From: Streptomyces sp. HUAS YS2
Lineage (GTDB): Bacteria > Actinomycetota > Actinomycetes > Streptomycetales > Streptomycetaceae
Reading direction: 5' to 3'
Assembly: GCF_033343995.1 (NCBI RefSeq)
Contig: NZ_CP137573.1
Location: 6,791,001-6,855,000, forward strand
Length of the DNA: 64,000 nt
This document shows, one piece after another, positions 54,949 to 64,000 of this stretch. How positions within the stretch are numbered: position 1 is the stretch's first letter; every line of letters begins with the position of its first letter. The translations under genes and the position numbers were made by a program. The notes beneath the pieces are model-generated. The model was not told where the DNA came from, did not search any database, and was given only the letters and a program-made list of their open reading frames with translations.

Positions 54949-56662
54949 GCTGCACCGGGCCGTGTACGCCGACCTGTTCGGCCCCACCACCGGCGACCGC
55001 ATCCGGCTCGCCGACACCGACCTGCTGATCGAGATCGACGAGGACCGCAGCGGCGGCCCCGGACGGGCCGGCGACGAGGCCGTGTTCGGCGGCGGCAAGG
55101 TCATCCGCGAGTCCATGGGCCAGGCCCGCACCACCCGCGCCGAGGGCGCTCCGGACACCGTCATCACGGGCGCGGTGGTGCTCGACCACTGGGGCGTCGT
55201 CAAGGCCGACATCGGCATCCGCGACGGCCGGATCACCGCACTCGGCAAGGCCGGCAACCCCGACATCATGGACGGGGTGCACCCCGATCTCGTCATCGGT
55301 CCGGAGACCGAGGTCATCGCGGGCAACGGGAAGATCGTCACGGCCGGGGCCATCGACGCCCATGTGCACTTCATCTCGCCGACCGTCGTCGAGCAGGCCC
55401 TCGCCACCGGCGTCACCACCCTCGTCGGCGGCGGCACCGGCCCCGCCGAGGGCACCAAGGCCACCACGATCACCCCCGGACCCTGGCACCTGGCCCGGAT
55501 GTTCGAGGCCCTGGAGACCTTCCCGGTCAACATCGGCCTGCTCGGCAAGGGCAACACCATGTCGCGCGAGGCCATGCACTCCCAACTGCGCGGCGGAGCA
55601 CTCGGGTTCAAGATCCATGAGGACTGGGGTGCCACCCCGGCCGTCATCGACGCCTGCCTGGGCGTCTGCGACGAGACCGGCGCGCAGCTCGCCATCCACA
55701 CCGACACCCTCAACGAGGCCGGGTTCGTCGGCGACACCCTCGCCGCCATCGCGGGCCGCACGATCCACGCGTACCACACCGAGGGCGCGGGCGGCGGGCA
55801 CGCCCCGGACATCATCACCGTCGTCTCCGAGCCGTACGTGCTGCCCAGTTCGACCAACCCCACCCGGCCGCACACCGTCAACACCATCGAGGAACACCTC
55901 GACATGCTGATGGTCTGTCACCACCTCAACCCGGCGGTGCCGGAGGACCTCGCCTTCGCCGAGTCCCGCATCCGGCCCTCCACCATCGCGGCCGAGGACG
56001 TGCTGCACGACATCGGCGCGATCTCGATCATCTCCTCCGACTCCCAGGCCATGGGGCGCATCGGCGAGGTGGTCATGCGGACCTGGCAGACCGCGCACGT
56101 CATGAAGAAGCGCCGCGGCGCGCTGCCCGGCGACGGCCGTGCGGACAATCTGCGCGCGCGTCGCTATGTCGCCAAGTACACGATCAACCCGGCGGTCGCG
56201 CAGGGCATGGACCACGTCGTCGGCTCCGTCGAGCCCGGCAAGCTCGCGGACCTGGTGCTCTGGGACCCGGCGTTCTTCGGCGTGAAGCCGCTCGCGGTGC
56301 TCAAGGGCGGTCAGATCGCGTACGCGCAGATGGGCGACGCGAACGCCTCCATCCCCACCCCGCAGCCCGTCATGCCCCGCCCCATGTTCGGCGCGCTCGG
56401 CAGGGCGGCCGCCACCGGGTCGGTCAACTTCGTCTCCGAGGCGGCGATCGAGGACGACCTGCCCGAACGCCTCGGCCTGGCCAAGACGTTCGCGGCCATC
56501 GGCAACACCCGCCGGGTCACCAAGGCGGACATGCGGGAGAACGACGCGCTGCCGCGGGTCGAGGTCGACGCGGACACCTTCACCGTGACCATCGACGGCG
56601 AGCCGGTCGAACCCGCGCCCGCCACCGAACTTCCCATGGCCCAGCGGTACTTCCTCTTCTGA
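54941..56662 (+). CDS. ureC: Urease subunit alpha (catalytic)
   Basis: The 573-residue catalytic subunit has the nickel-binding HVHF motif, the carbamylated lysine in GFKIHEDWG (Lys224), the flap motif MVCHHLN with the catalytic His (Cys326-His327-His328) and the IISSDSQAMGRIGEV Asp region. All key residues of an active urease are present. Start ATG overlaps the ureB end. Confidence 0.97.
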   Translation: MPELHRAVYADLFGPTTGDRIRLADTDLLIEIDEDRSGGPGRAGDEAVFGGGKVIRESMGQARTTRAEGAPDTVITGAVVLDHWGVVKADIGIRDGRITALGKAGNPDIMDGVHPDLVIGPETEVIAGNGKIVTAGAIDAHVHFISPTVVEQALATGVTTLVGGGTGPAEGTKATTITPGPWHLARMFEALETFPVNIGLLGKGNTMSREAMHSQLRGGALGFKIHEDWGATPAVIDACLGVCDETGAQLAIHTDTLNEAGFVGDTLAAIAGRTIHAYHTEGAGGGHAPDIITVVSEPYVLPSSTNPTRPHTVNTIEEHLDMLMVCHHLNPAVPEDLAFAESRIRPSTIAAEDVLHDIGAISIISSDSQAMGRIGEVVMRTWQTAHVMKKRRGALPGDGRADNLRARRYVAKYTINPAVAQGMDHVVGSVEPGKLADLVLWDPAFFGVKPLAVLKGGQIAYAQMGDANASIPTPQPVMPRPMFGALGRAAATGSVNFVSEAAIEDDLPERLGLAKTFAAIGNTRRVTKADMRENDALPRVEVDADTFTVTIDGEPVEPAPATELPMAQRYFLF

Positions 56663-56669
56663 GGTCTCC

Positions 56670-57335
56670 ATGAGCAGCAGATCCGCACTTCTGGTGCTCG
56701 CCGACGGGCGCTTCCCCGCCGGCGGGCACGCCCACTCCGGCGGCGCCGAGGCCGCCGTCAAGGCCGGCCGGGTCAGGGACGCGGCCGACCTCGCCGCGTT
56801 CTGCCGGGGCCGGCTGCACACCACCGGCCTCACCGCGGCGGGCCTGGCCGCCGCGGCCTCCCTCGGCCTCGACGCGCAGGCGCTCGACGAGGCCGCCGAC
56901 GCCCGAACCCCCTCGCCGGCCCTGCGTGCCGCGGCGCGCAAACTCGGCCGGCAGCTGATGCGGGCCGCCCGGTCCGCCTGGCCGAGTCCCGAACTCGACG
57001 CGCTCGCCGCCGCGTTCCCGCGCGGCGCGCACCAGCCCGTCGTCCTCGGCACCGCCGCCCGAGCCGCCGGGCTCGGGCCAGAGGACGCCGCGCACTGCGT
57101 GGCGTACGAGACCGTGAGCGGGCCCGCGACGGCGGCGGTGCGGCTGTTGAGCCTGGACCCCTTCCAGGCCACGGCCGTGCTCGCGCGACTCGCCCCGGAG
57201 ATGGACGACGTGGCCGCGCGGGCTGCGGCCGCCGCAAGGGAGGGCCTGCACGCGCTGCCCGCCGCGTCGGCGCCGTTGCTCGACATCACGGCGGAGGGCC
57301 ACGCGACCTGGCCGGTCCGGCTGTTCGCGTCGTGA
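56670..57335 (+). CDS. ureF: Urease accessory protein UreF
   Basis: A 221-residue all-helical accessory protein: LLVLADGRFPAGGHAHSGGAEAAVKAG at the start and the long helices of the UreF fold after it. It acts with UreD and UreG in delivering nickel to apo-urease. It lies seven bases after ureC. The segment after it, up to ureG, contains an intergenic repeat element. Confidence 0.9.
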   Translation: MSSRSALLVLADGRFPAGGHAHSGGAEAAVKAGRVRDAADLAAFCRGRLHTTGLTAAGLAAAASLGLDAQALDEAADARTPSPALRAAARKLGRQLMRAARSAWPSPELDALAAAFPRGAHQPVVLGTAARAAGLGPEDAAHCVAYETVSGPATAAVRLLSLDPFQATAVLARLAPEMDDVAARAAAAAREGLHALPAASAPLLDITAEGHATWPVRLFAS

Positions 57336-57390
57336 CCGGTCCTCGCGGGGCCCTCGCGGTCGAGGGTCTTCCCAGGGCGCCGCCCCCGGG

Positions 57391-57474
57391 GTTGTGCCTA
57401 CCCTCCCCCAAGCTCTCGGCTTCGCTCGAGCAGGCGGTACCCCCCATCGCCCCAGGCGGATCGCATGCCCACAA
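57391..57474 (+). repeat. Intergenic repeat element, copy 2, inside the urease operon
   Basis: The stretch is closely related to 45055-45134 and contains the same hairpin core (TCCCCCAAGCTCTCGGCTTC and CTCGAGCAGG). Both copies start GTTGTGCC and end ATGCCCACA. It occupies most of the 158-bp gap between ureF and ureG. The hairpin could cause partial termination or RNA processing inside the operon. Confidence 0.75.
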
Positions 57475-57493
57475 CGGACAAGGAGTTGCCCCC

Positions 57494-58167
<674 letters not shown>

Positions 58168-58171
<4 letters not shown>

Positions 58172-58911
58172 GTCTCCGCGCCACCGCCCGGGTCGTCGCC
58201 GCGGCCGACGGCACCCTGCCGGTCCTGGAGAGCGACGGCCCCTTCGCCCTGCGCCGCACCCGCAGCACCGACACGTACACCCGGGTCACCGTCGTCGGCG
58301 CGATGAGCGCGCCGCTCGGCGGCGACGACCTCACCCTGGAGGCGCGGGCGCGGGACGGCGCCCGCCTGGCCGTCGACGCGGCCGCCGCGACCGTCGCCCT
58401 GCCCGGCCGCACCCCGGCGCCCGCGCACTACCGCGTGCGGCTCGACGTGGGCGCGGACGCGGTGCTGCGCTGGCTGCCCGAACCGCTCGTCTCCGCCCGC
58501 GGCTCGGACCTGCGGGCGCACACCACGGTCGAACTCGCCGACAGCGCACGGCTGGTGCTGCGCGAGGAGCAGATCCTAGGCCGGCACGGCGAGGAGCCCG
58601 GCACCCTCGTCACCCGCCTCACGGTGCACCGCTCCGGTCGGCCCCTGTTCGACCAGGAGCTCGCGTACGGCCCCGGCGCGCCCGGCGGCTGGGACGGCCC
58701 CGCGGTCCTCGCCGGCCGTCGCGCGGTCGGTCAACTCCTGGTTGTCGACCCGGAGTTCGCCGACAAGCCGGTGGCGGCCGGACCGCTTGCCGAGACCGCC
58801 GTGGTCACCCCGCTGGCCGGTCCCGCCGCGCTGGTCAGTGCCCTGGCCGAAGACGCACTGAGTCTGCGCCGGGTTCTGGACGCGGCGCTCGACCGACTCG
58901 CCCCGGTCTGA
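58168..58911 (+). CDS. ureD: Urease accessory protein UreD (UreH)
   Basis: A 247-residue accessory protein with the UreD pattern: ESDGPFALRRTRSTDTYTRVTVVGAMSAPLGGDDL, YRVRLDVGADAVLRWLPEPLVSARGSDL, and REEQILGRHGEEPG. It forms the UreD-UreF-UreG complex on apo-urease. The ATG overlaps the ureG stop (ATGA). Last gene of the operon. Confidence 0.9.
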
Positions 58912-59068
58912 GGCATACGTCGCACACGGTGCACCGGGGCGTCCGGTGAGCGGTACGCCACACCCCGGCTATCGGTTCGGCAAAGAAACGCGTGTGCGAC
59001 TGTTCTCCGCCATGTCGCGGACGAAAGGATCCCCCACGACTCGCATTCACAGCAGGGGGAGGACCTAC

Positions 59069-60652
59069 GTGCGACGTACAGCAGCGTTCGGATCGGCCGG
59101 AGTTCTGGTGGCCGGCACCCTCGTCGCGAGCGCGCTCGGCGCGCCCGCGGCCGGGGCCGACACCCAGGACCGGAGCCGGTCCGAGGCCCACGGCGTCCAG
59201 ATCGCGGCGGCGCGCGCCGCCGCGCAGGGCATCGACTGGACCGACTGTCCCGCCGACTGGGGCTTCGCCAAGCCCATCGAGTGCGGCTGGGTCACCGTTC
59301 CGATGGACTACGCCCGTCCGAACGGCAAGCAGATCAAGATCGCCGTGGACCGGGTGGCGAACACGGGTGGCGACGAGGTCCGTCAGGGCGCCCTCGTCTA
59401 CAACCCGGGCGGCCCGGGTGGCTCCGGCATGCGCTTCCCGCGCCGCGCCGCCGAGCCGAACAAGTACCCGCTGTGGGTCAACACCGCGAAGGCGTACGAC
59501 TTCGTCGGCTTCGACCCGCGCGGCGTCGGCCACTCCGCGCCCATCTCCTGCGTCGACCCGCAGGAGTTCGTGAAGGCGCCGAAGCCCGACCCGGTGCCCG
59601 ACAGCGAGGCCGACAAGCTTGCCCAGCGCAAGCTCGCCGCGGAGTACGCGGACGGCTGCTTCGAGCGCAGCGGCGAGATGCTGCCGCACATGACCACGCC
59701 CAACACCGCCCGCGACCTGGACGTCATCCGCGCCGCGCTCGGTGAGAAGAAGCTCAACTACCTGGGCGTCTCCTACGGCACCTACCTGGGCGCGGTCTAC
59801 GGCACGCTCTTCCCGGGGCACGTCCGTCGCATGATCGTCGACAGCGTGGTCAGCCCGTCGCGGGAGAAGATCTGGTACCAGGCCAACCTGGACCAGGACG
59901 TCGCCTTCCAGATGCGCTGGGACGACTGGAAGGCGTGGGTCGCCGAGAACGACGCCGTCTACCACATCGGCGACACGCCGGAGAAGGTCGAGGCGGAGTG
60001 GGTCAAGCTCCGCGCCGCCGCCAAGCAGAACCCGATCGGCGGGGTCGTCGGCCCGGCCGAGCTCATCGGCTTCTTCCAGAGCGCTCCGTACTACGACAGC
60101 GCCTGGGCTTCGGTCGCCGGTACCTGGCGTGACTACCGCGCCGGTGACACGCAGGCGCTGGTCGACGCCGCGGGCCCCGACATGACCGACACCGCCGGCA
60201 ACATCTCCTCGGAGAACGGCAACGCCGTCTACACGGCGGTCGAGTGCGCGGACGCCAAGTGGCCCACCAGCTGGAAGCGCTGGGACCGCGACAACACCCG
60301 GCTGCACCAGAACCACCCGTTCATGACCTGGGCCAACGCCTGGATGAACCTGCCCTGCGCCACCTGGTCCACCAAGCAGCAGACCCCGATCGAGGTCAGG
60401 ACCCACAAGGGTCTGCCGCCCGTGCTGATCGTGCAGTCCGAGCGTGACGCCGCCACCCCGTACGAGGGTGCGGTCGAGCTGCACAAGCGCTTCAAGGGCT
60501 CGCGCCTGATCACCGAGAAGAACGCGGGCTCGCACGGTGTCACCGGCCTGGTGAACCCGTGCGTCAACAACCGGGTGGAGTCCTACCTGCTCACCGGCAA
60601 GCTCGACGCCGCGGACGTGACCTGCGAGCCGCACGCCACGCCCAAGCCGTAA
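59069..60652 (+). CDS. Secreted alpha/beta hydrolase, tripeptidyl aminopeptidase-like
   Basis: A 527-residue exported protein with a signal peptide (RRTAAFGSAGVLVAGTLVASALGAPAAGA, about 2-31). The alpha/beta hydrolase domain has YNPGGPGGSG, FDPRGVGHSAPISC, the nucleophile GVSYGTYLG and the C-terminal TAP-like domain with IVQSERDAATPYEGA (Asp) and NAGSHGVTG (His). It resembles the SlpD/SlpE/Tap peptidases of Streptomyces, which remove tripeptides from extracellular proteins. The GTG start has GGGAGGA six bases upstream; a longer in-frame reading from 58946 lacks a site. Confidence 0.92.
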   Translation: MRRTAAFGSAGVLVAGTLVASALGAPAAGADTQDRSRSEAHGVQIAAARAAAQGIDWTDCPADWGFAKPIECGWVTVPMDYARPNGKQIKIAVDRVANTGGDEVRQGALVYNPGGPGGSGMRFPRRAAEPNKYPLWVNTAKAYDFVGFDPRGVGHSAPISCVDPQEFVKAPKPDPVPDSEADKLAQRKLAAEYADGCFERSGEMLPHMTTPNTARDLDVIRAALGEKKLNYLGVSYGTYLGAVYGTLFPGHVRRMIVDSVVSPSREKIWYQANLDQDVAFQMRWDDWKAWVAENDAVYHIGDTPEKVEAEWVKLRAAAKQNPIGGVVGPAELIGFFQSAPYYDSAWASVAGTWRDYRAGDTQALVDAAGPDMTDTAGNISSENGNAVYTAVECADAKWPTSWKRWDRDNTRLHQNHPFMTWANAWMNLPCATWSTKQQTPIEVRTHKGLPPVLIVQSERDAATPYEGAVELHKRFKGSRLITEKNAGSHGVTGLVNPCVNNRVESYLLTGKLDAADVTCEPHATPKP

Positions 60653-60672
60653 CACCGCACCACACGCACGAC

Positions 60673-60704
60673 GAAGGGGCGGCCGCCCGAGCGGCCGCCC
60701 CTTC
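60673..60704. terminator. Bidirectional intrinsic terminator
   Basis: A perfect 14-bp stem (60673-60686 with 60691-60704) with a four-base loop lies between the convergent peptidase and reductase genes. The outer end of the stem is GAAGG/CCTTC. Confidence 0.8.
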
Positions 60705-60717
60705 CGCGCGTCCCGCG

Positions 60718-61749
60718 CTAGTCGCGGGCCGCCAGCCAGGCGTCCTCGGCCGCGTAGTCGAAGAAGTCCAGCCCGTACTTCACCAGACCGGGGAACGCGT
60801 CCCGCCAGTCCCGCGCCGTCAGCTCCCCGGCCAGCCACTCGACCGTCGCCGGCAGCGAGTCCGCGTACGACACCACCGGCCGGTACCCCAGCTCGCGCTC
60901 CGCCGCCGTCATGTCGTACACGATCGGATGCGCCGAACTCCACGGCGTGAGCCCCACCGTGCCCTCCGGCTCACCGGGGATCAGCACCTGCTCGCTCGCC
61001 ACCCCCATCACCGCGTCGATCGCCGCGCCGATCTCGGCGATCGTCGGCGCCTCGGGATCGGCGCCGTTGAGCACGCGGGTCCCGGGCGAGGCGGCCGCGA
61101 GCCGGATCAGCTCGGCGAGGTTGTCCACGTGCGCGGGATGGAACCGGGCCGCGCCGCCGTGGGCGAGCAGCCGCACCGGCCGTCCGTCCAGGGCCCGCTT
61201 GACGAACCACGCCTCGCGCGGACCGGGGCAGTACGGGCCGTGGATCGCGCCCGCCCGCACCAGGGTCGTCGGCAGCGTCCCGCCCGCCGCGAGCAGTTCC
61301 CGTTCCAGCGCGATCTTCCGGGTGCTGTACGAGGAGGGGCCGGGCGCGACCGTCGTCAGCGTCTCCGGGATCGGCACCGGGTAGCGGGGGAAGCCGTCCG
61401 GCTCCTGCTGGGTGTCGAAGCTGCGGCCCCGGTCGTCCTCGTACACCGCGCCGCTGGAGATCACCACAGCCGACCCGATCCGGTCCGCGAGCGCGGTCAG
61501 CTGCCGCCCGTGCCCTGCGTCGTACGCCACGATGTCGACCAGCACGTCGACGCCGTCGCCGAGCGCCGCGGCGAGCGCGCCCTCGTCGTTCCGGTCCACC
61601 GAGACCGACCGGATCTCCGGCCGGTCCTCGCCCCGCCCGCCGCGGCGCGAGCCGGCCGTCACCTCCCAGCCGTCCGCGGCGAGCGCCCGCACGGCCGCCC
61701 GCCCCACCTGTCCTGTCGCTCCCAGCACGAACGCATGTCCTTTGGCCAT
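60718..61749 (-). CDS. NAD(P)-binding epimerase/reductase family protein
   Basis: A 343-residue extended SDR protein. The nucleotide-binding motif is GATGQVGRAAVRAL near the N-terminus; VVISSGAVYEDD and the catalytic-type YSTRKIALE (Tyr-x-x-x-Lys) follow; the substrate part includes RFHPAHVDNLAELI. It is probably an atypical NAD(P)-dependent sugar or isoflavone-type reductase; the substrate is unknown. The ATG (MAKGHAF) lies seven bases after a TAGCGT -10 box (61757-61762), so the mRNA is probably leaderless. Confidence 0.85.
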   Translation of the reverse strand: MAKGHAFVLGATGQVGRAAVRALAADGWEVTAGSRRGGRGEDRPEIRSVSVDRNDEGALAAALGDGVDVLVDIVAYDAGHGRQLTALADRIGSAVVISSGAVYEDDRGRSFDTQQEPDGFPRYPVPIPETLTTVAPGPSSYSTRKIALERELLAAGGTLPTTLVRAGAIHGPYCPGPREAWFVKRALDGRPVRLLAHGGAARFHPAHVDNLAELIRLAAASPGTRVLNGADPEAPTIAEIGAAIDAVMGVASEQVLIPGEPEGTVGLTPWSSAHPIVYDMTAAERELGYRPVVSYADSLPATVEWLAGELTARDWRDAFPGLVKYGLDFFDYAAEDAWLAARD

Positions 61750-61756
61750 GATCGTC

Positions 61757-61762
61757 ACGCTA
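61757..61762 (-). promoter_or_regulatory. -10 box (TAGCGT) for the reductase gene
   Basis: Read on the minus strand, TAGCGT ends seven bases before the ATG at 61749, the leaderless spacing seen for several genes here. Confidence 0.45.
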
Positions 61763-61791
61763 CGGCGGGCGGCCGGCCGGGGACGAGGAAC

Positions 61792-62478
61792 TTAGCCCTC
61801 GGCAGAGCCGCGCGCCTTCACCACGGCCGCGTAGTCGTCGACGTACTCCTGCCCGGACAGCTCGAGGATCTCGTACATGATCTCGTCGGTCACCGCGCGG
61901 ACCACGGCCTTCTCGTTCTCCATGCCGGCGAACCTGGAGAAGTCCAGTGGCTCACCGAAGCGGATCGTGACCCGCATGATCCGCGGCAGCACCTTGCCCG
62001 GCGGCTGGATCTCGAAGGTCCCCACCATCGCGCACGGGATCACCGGCACCCCGGCCGTCAGGGCCATCACCGCGACGCCCACCTTGCCCTTGTACAGCCG
62101 TCCGTCGTGCGAGCGGGTGCCCTCCGGGTAGATCCCGAGCAGCTCGCCCTTGGCCAGCACCCCGAGCCCCTCGCGGATCGCCGCCTTCCCGGCCTCCTTG
62201 CCGGAGCGGTCCACCGGGATCTGGCCGGCGCTGCGGAAGAACGCGGCCGTCAGCCGGCCCTTGAGTCCCGGCCCGGTGAAGTACTCCTGCTTCGCCAGGA
62301 ACGTGATCCGCCGCTTGAGCACCACCGGCATCAGGAAGTGGTCCGAGAACGACAGATGGTTGCCCGCGATGATCGCGGCCCCCTCGTCCGGAATGTGCTC
62401 CAGGCCCTCGATCCGCGGCCTGAACAACAGCCGCAGAAACGGTCCGATCAGGACGTACTTCAGCAGGCGGTAGAACAC
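61792..62478 (-). CDS. 1-acyl-glycerol-3-phosphate acyltransferase (PlsC-like)
   Basis: A 228-residue membrane-associated acyltransferase: the catalytic motif AGNHLSFSDHFLMP (N-H-x4-D), the glycerol-phosphate-binding EGTRSHDGRLYKGKVG, and VIPCAMVGTFEIQPPGK. It transfers an acyl chain to lysophosphatidic acid in phospholipid synthesis. The GTG start (MFYRLLKYVLIGP) is chosen because the family begins with this hydrophobic segment; the longer in-frame reading is an antisense extension. It is divergent from the DUF3048 lipoprotein gene. Confidence 0.88.
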   Translation of the reverse strand: MFYRLLKYVLIGPFLRLLFRPRIEGLEHIPDEGAAIIAGNHLSFSDHFLMPVVLKRRITFLAKQEYFTGPGLKGRLTAAFFRSAGQIPVDRSGKEAGKAAIREGLGVLAKGELLGIYPEGTRSHDGRLYKGKVGVAVMALTAGVPVIPCAMVGTFEIQPPGKVLPRIMRVTIRFGEPLDFSRFAGMENEKAVVRAVTDEIMYEILELSGQEYVDDYAAVVKARGSAEG

Positions 62479-62578
62479 CGGCGACCCCCGTTCACGGTCC
62501 CGGACCTCGTCGTCCGGAACATCCGACACAGAGTGTCCAACCAAGAGCGCGCGTGGTCCACTGGAGGAGGAGCAAACC

Positions 62579-63589
62579 ATGGCAGGCGCGCGCGGACCCC
62601 GGCGTCCCGGCGCGATCCCCATCGCGGTCCTCTGCGCGATGACGGTCGCCGGGTTGTACGGCTGCTCCTCGAAGGACGAGGAACCGCCCCCGGCCCCCAG
62701 CCCCACCACCCCGCCCGCCGTCAGCCCCCCGGCCGCGACCGGCCGCTCCCCGTTCACCGGACTCCCGGCCGAGCCCGCACCCGTCCTCGCGGTCAAGATC
62801 GACAACGTGCAGGCGGCCCGCCCGGCCACCGGGCTCGGCACGGCCGACCTCGTCTACGTCGAGCAGGTCGAGGGGGGCGTGACCCGGCTGCTCGCCGTGT
62901 ACTCCGACCACCTGCCCGACCGCGTCGGCCCGGTCCGCAGCGCCCGTGAGTCCGACATCGCGCTGCTGCGGCCCTTCGGCCGCCCGGCACTCGCCTACTC
63001 CGGCGCCCAGTCCGCCCTGAACCCGCTGCTGCGGGCCGCTCCGCTCCACCTGGTGTCCGAGGGCAGCGACCCCGCCGCGTTCCTGCGCTCCGGCAGCCGA
63101 CCCGCCCCGCACAACCTCTACGTGCTGCCCGCGCGGGCCCTCGCCGCCGCCCCGGACGCCACCGACGCCAGGGACATCGGGTTCAGGTTCGGCTCCGCCC
63201 CGGCCGACGGCACCCCGGTCAACTCCACGAGCGTGCGCTTCCCCGCCGCCCGCTACACCTTCACCTGGTCCGCCCCCGACGAGGCCTGGCGGGTGGCCAT
63301 GGACGGCCGGACGGCCACCAGCACCGACACCGGCCCGCTCACCCCGGAGACGGTCGTGATCCAGTACGTGACCGTCCGCCCCTCCGCCTTCCACGACCGC
63401 TTCGGCTCGGTCTCCCCGTACACCGAGACCGTGGGCAGCGGGAAAGCGCTGGTGCTGCGCGACGGCCGGAGCCACGAGGCCCGCTGGAACCGCGCGAGCG
63501 CCGGCTCCCGCGTCGCCTACACCACCCCCGACGGGACCCCGCTGAACTTCGCCCGGGGCCAGGTCTGGGTGGTCCTGGCGCCGCGCTAG
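62579..63589 (+). CDS. DUF3048 domain lipoprotein (YerB-like)
   Basis: The 336-residue protein has a lipoprotein signal (AVLCAMTVAGLYGC, lipobox LYGC with Cys29). A Pro/Thr linker leads to the DUF3048 domain: AVKIDNVQAARPATGLGTADLVYVEQVEGGVTRLLAVY, VGPVRSARESD, and the C-terminal part GKALVLRDGRSHEARWNR. The protein is anchored outside the cell; its function is unknown, though related Bacillus YerB is linked to sporulation. GGAGGAGG provides a strong ribosome site. Confidence 0.88.
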   Translation: MAGARGPRRPGAIPIAVLCAMTVAGLYGCSSKDEEPPPAPSPTTPPAVSPPAATGRSPFTGLPAEPAPVLAVKIDNVQAARPATGLGTADLVYVEQVEGGVTRLLAVYSDHLPDRVGPVRSARESDIALLRPFGRPALAYSGAQSALNPLLRAAPLHLVSEGSDPAAFLRSGSRPAPHNLYVLPARALAAAPDATDARDIGFRFGSAPADGTPVNSTSVRFPAARYTFTWSAPDEAWRVAMDGRTATSTDTGPLTPETVVIQYVTVRPSAFHDRFGSVSPYTETVGSGKALVLRDGRSHEARWNRASAGSRVAYTTPDGTPLNFARGQVWVVLAPR

Positions 63590-63618
63590 GAGAAGGCCGC
63601 GCCGGGACGGCGCCGCCC

Positions 63619-63650
63619 CGACCGGGAGCTACGACGACCGGGAGCTACGA
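63619..63650. repeat. 16-bp tandem duplication
   Basis: CGACCGGGAGCTACGA occurs twice in direct succession (63619-63634 and 63635-63650), just after the lipoprotein gene and overlapping the last codons of the convergent membrane-protein gene. Confidence 0.85.
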
Positions 63651-63845
63651 CGAGGGCCGCCCGCGGTGCGGGCGTGGCACCGTCGGCGGGACGCTGTCCG
63701 CCGCCGCCATGCCGATGGTGACCAGGCCGAGAACCACCCAGCCGAACCAGAGCAGCCCGTTGCTGCCGAGCGCCACCGTGTACGCCGTCGTCAGCACCAG
63801 GGCCACGACGGTGATCACACCCATCGACTTCGTGGGACCGGACAT
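63645..63845 (-). CDS. Small two-helix membrane protein
   Basis: A 66-residue protein with two hydrophobic helices (about 9-25 and 28-46: VITVVALVLTTAYTVAL and LLWFGWVVLGLVTIGMAAA) and a basic, Pro-rich tail. The ATG (MSGPTKSMG) has GGAGGA at good spacing; a longer in-frame reading has none. The function is unknown. Confidence 0.75.
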   Translation of the reverse strand: MSGPTKSMGVITVVALVLTTAYTVALGSNGLLWFGWVVLGLVTIGMAAADSVPPTVPRPHRGRPSS

Positions 63846-63922
63846 GGCTGTCCTCCTCCGACCGGGGCCGTCCCCGTCATGGTCCCTCCGGAGGAGGTGG
63901 CTGCGCCACAGTTGGGCGCGGA

Positions 63923-64000
63923 TCACCTTCCGCGGGTCTGGAGCGAGGCGAGGTACGCGTTGTACGCCTCCAGCTCCTTGTCGCCGTCCCGGTCCGCGGC
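63923..64000 (-). CDS. 3' end of a gene running off the window
   Basis: Only the last 25 codons are visible. They read ADRDGDKELEAYNAYLASLQ followed by a short basic end and TGA. The frame is open to the window edge and codon use looks normal. The segment has the look of a hydrophilic C-terminal tail; I cannot name the family from it. Confidence 0.6.
   Translation of the reverse strand, partial: AADRDGDKELEAYNAYLASLQTRGR

Overview
The window is chromosomal DNA from a high-GC actinomycete, almost certainly a Streptomyces. Base composition is strongly G+C rich throughout. GTG starts are common, and many genes appear leaderless with a TAnnnT -10 box 6-9 bases before the start codon. The gene families (SigJ/ECF41 sigma factor, two Lrp regulators, SWIM/DUF6493 pair, RsbW-like ATPase, NlpC/P60 protein behind a c-di-AMP riboswitch, ClpP paralogue, split bio locus) are those of Streptomyces. 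No tRNA, rRNA, CRISPR array, insertion sequence or prophage was seen.

Layout. 0-7 kb: exported GH3 glycosidase, DedA membrane protein, gamma-carbonic anhydrase-like protein, hexapeptide acetyltransferase, divergent DMT exporter/XRE-cupin regulator, and a YbaK-type deacylase. 7.1-13.0 kb: a two-gene cassette of large P-loop proteins. One is 1460 aa with an Sm-like N-terminus, TPR-like repeats, a beta domain and a STAND-like ATPase. The other is 523 aa with a STAND-like ATPase and a C-terminal Swt1-type HEPN RNase motif. This is the best candidate for an undescribed (probably defence or conflict) system. 13-24 kb: CoA-binding protein, YigZ, SbcD-SbcC, two Lrp regulators, a DUF885 metalloprotease-like protein, a Cys/Met PLP enzyme, and a membrane-anchored ACT-GNAT fusion. 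24-32 kb: DUF6493/SWIM pair, a winged-helix regulator with its membrane protein, PhoD behind a PHO-box-like repeat, an alpha/beta hydrolase, and a divergent ECF41 sigma factor. 33-40 kb: GntR and ROK regulators with a DasR-like site, a Mug-type glycosylase, PurB, an SGNH hydrolase and two CNNM/CBS transporters. 41-44 kb: GNAT, an F420-type LLM oxidoreductase, an RHH/degenerate-Fic toxin-antitoxin pair, a methyltransferase and a VOC protein.

44-49.4 kb holds biotin synthesis: bioB-bioA and bioD on the minus strand, separated by a 589-bp repeat-rich gap, with bioF divergent. BioB carries an unusual Cys/Gly-rich tail. 49.6-54.2 kb: RsbW-like kinase, riboswitch-controlled NlpC/P60 protein, a ClpP paralogue that has lost two triad residues and sits next to an orphan Phd antitoxin, and a divergent TetR/membrane protein pair. 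54.3-58.9 kb is a complete urease operon, ureABCFGD, with an intergenic repeat element between ureF and ureG. 59-64 kb: secreted tripeptidyl-aminopeptidase-like hydrolase, NAD(P)-binding reductase, PlsC, a DUF3048 lipoprotein, a small membrane protein, and the 3' end of a gene running off the window.

Functional links seen: translational coupling by 4-8 bp overlaps (sbcD/sbcC, ureB/C, ureG/D, bioB/A, the two CNNM genes, SWIM/DUF6493, clpP/104-aa protein, RHH/Fic, membrane protein/winged-helix regulator), and divergent regulator-target pairs with palindromes in the shared promoter region.
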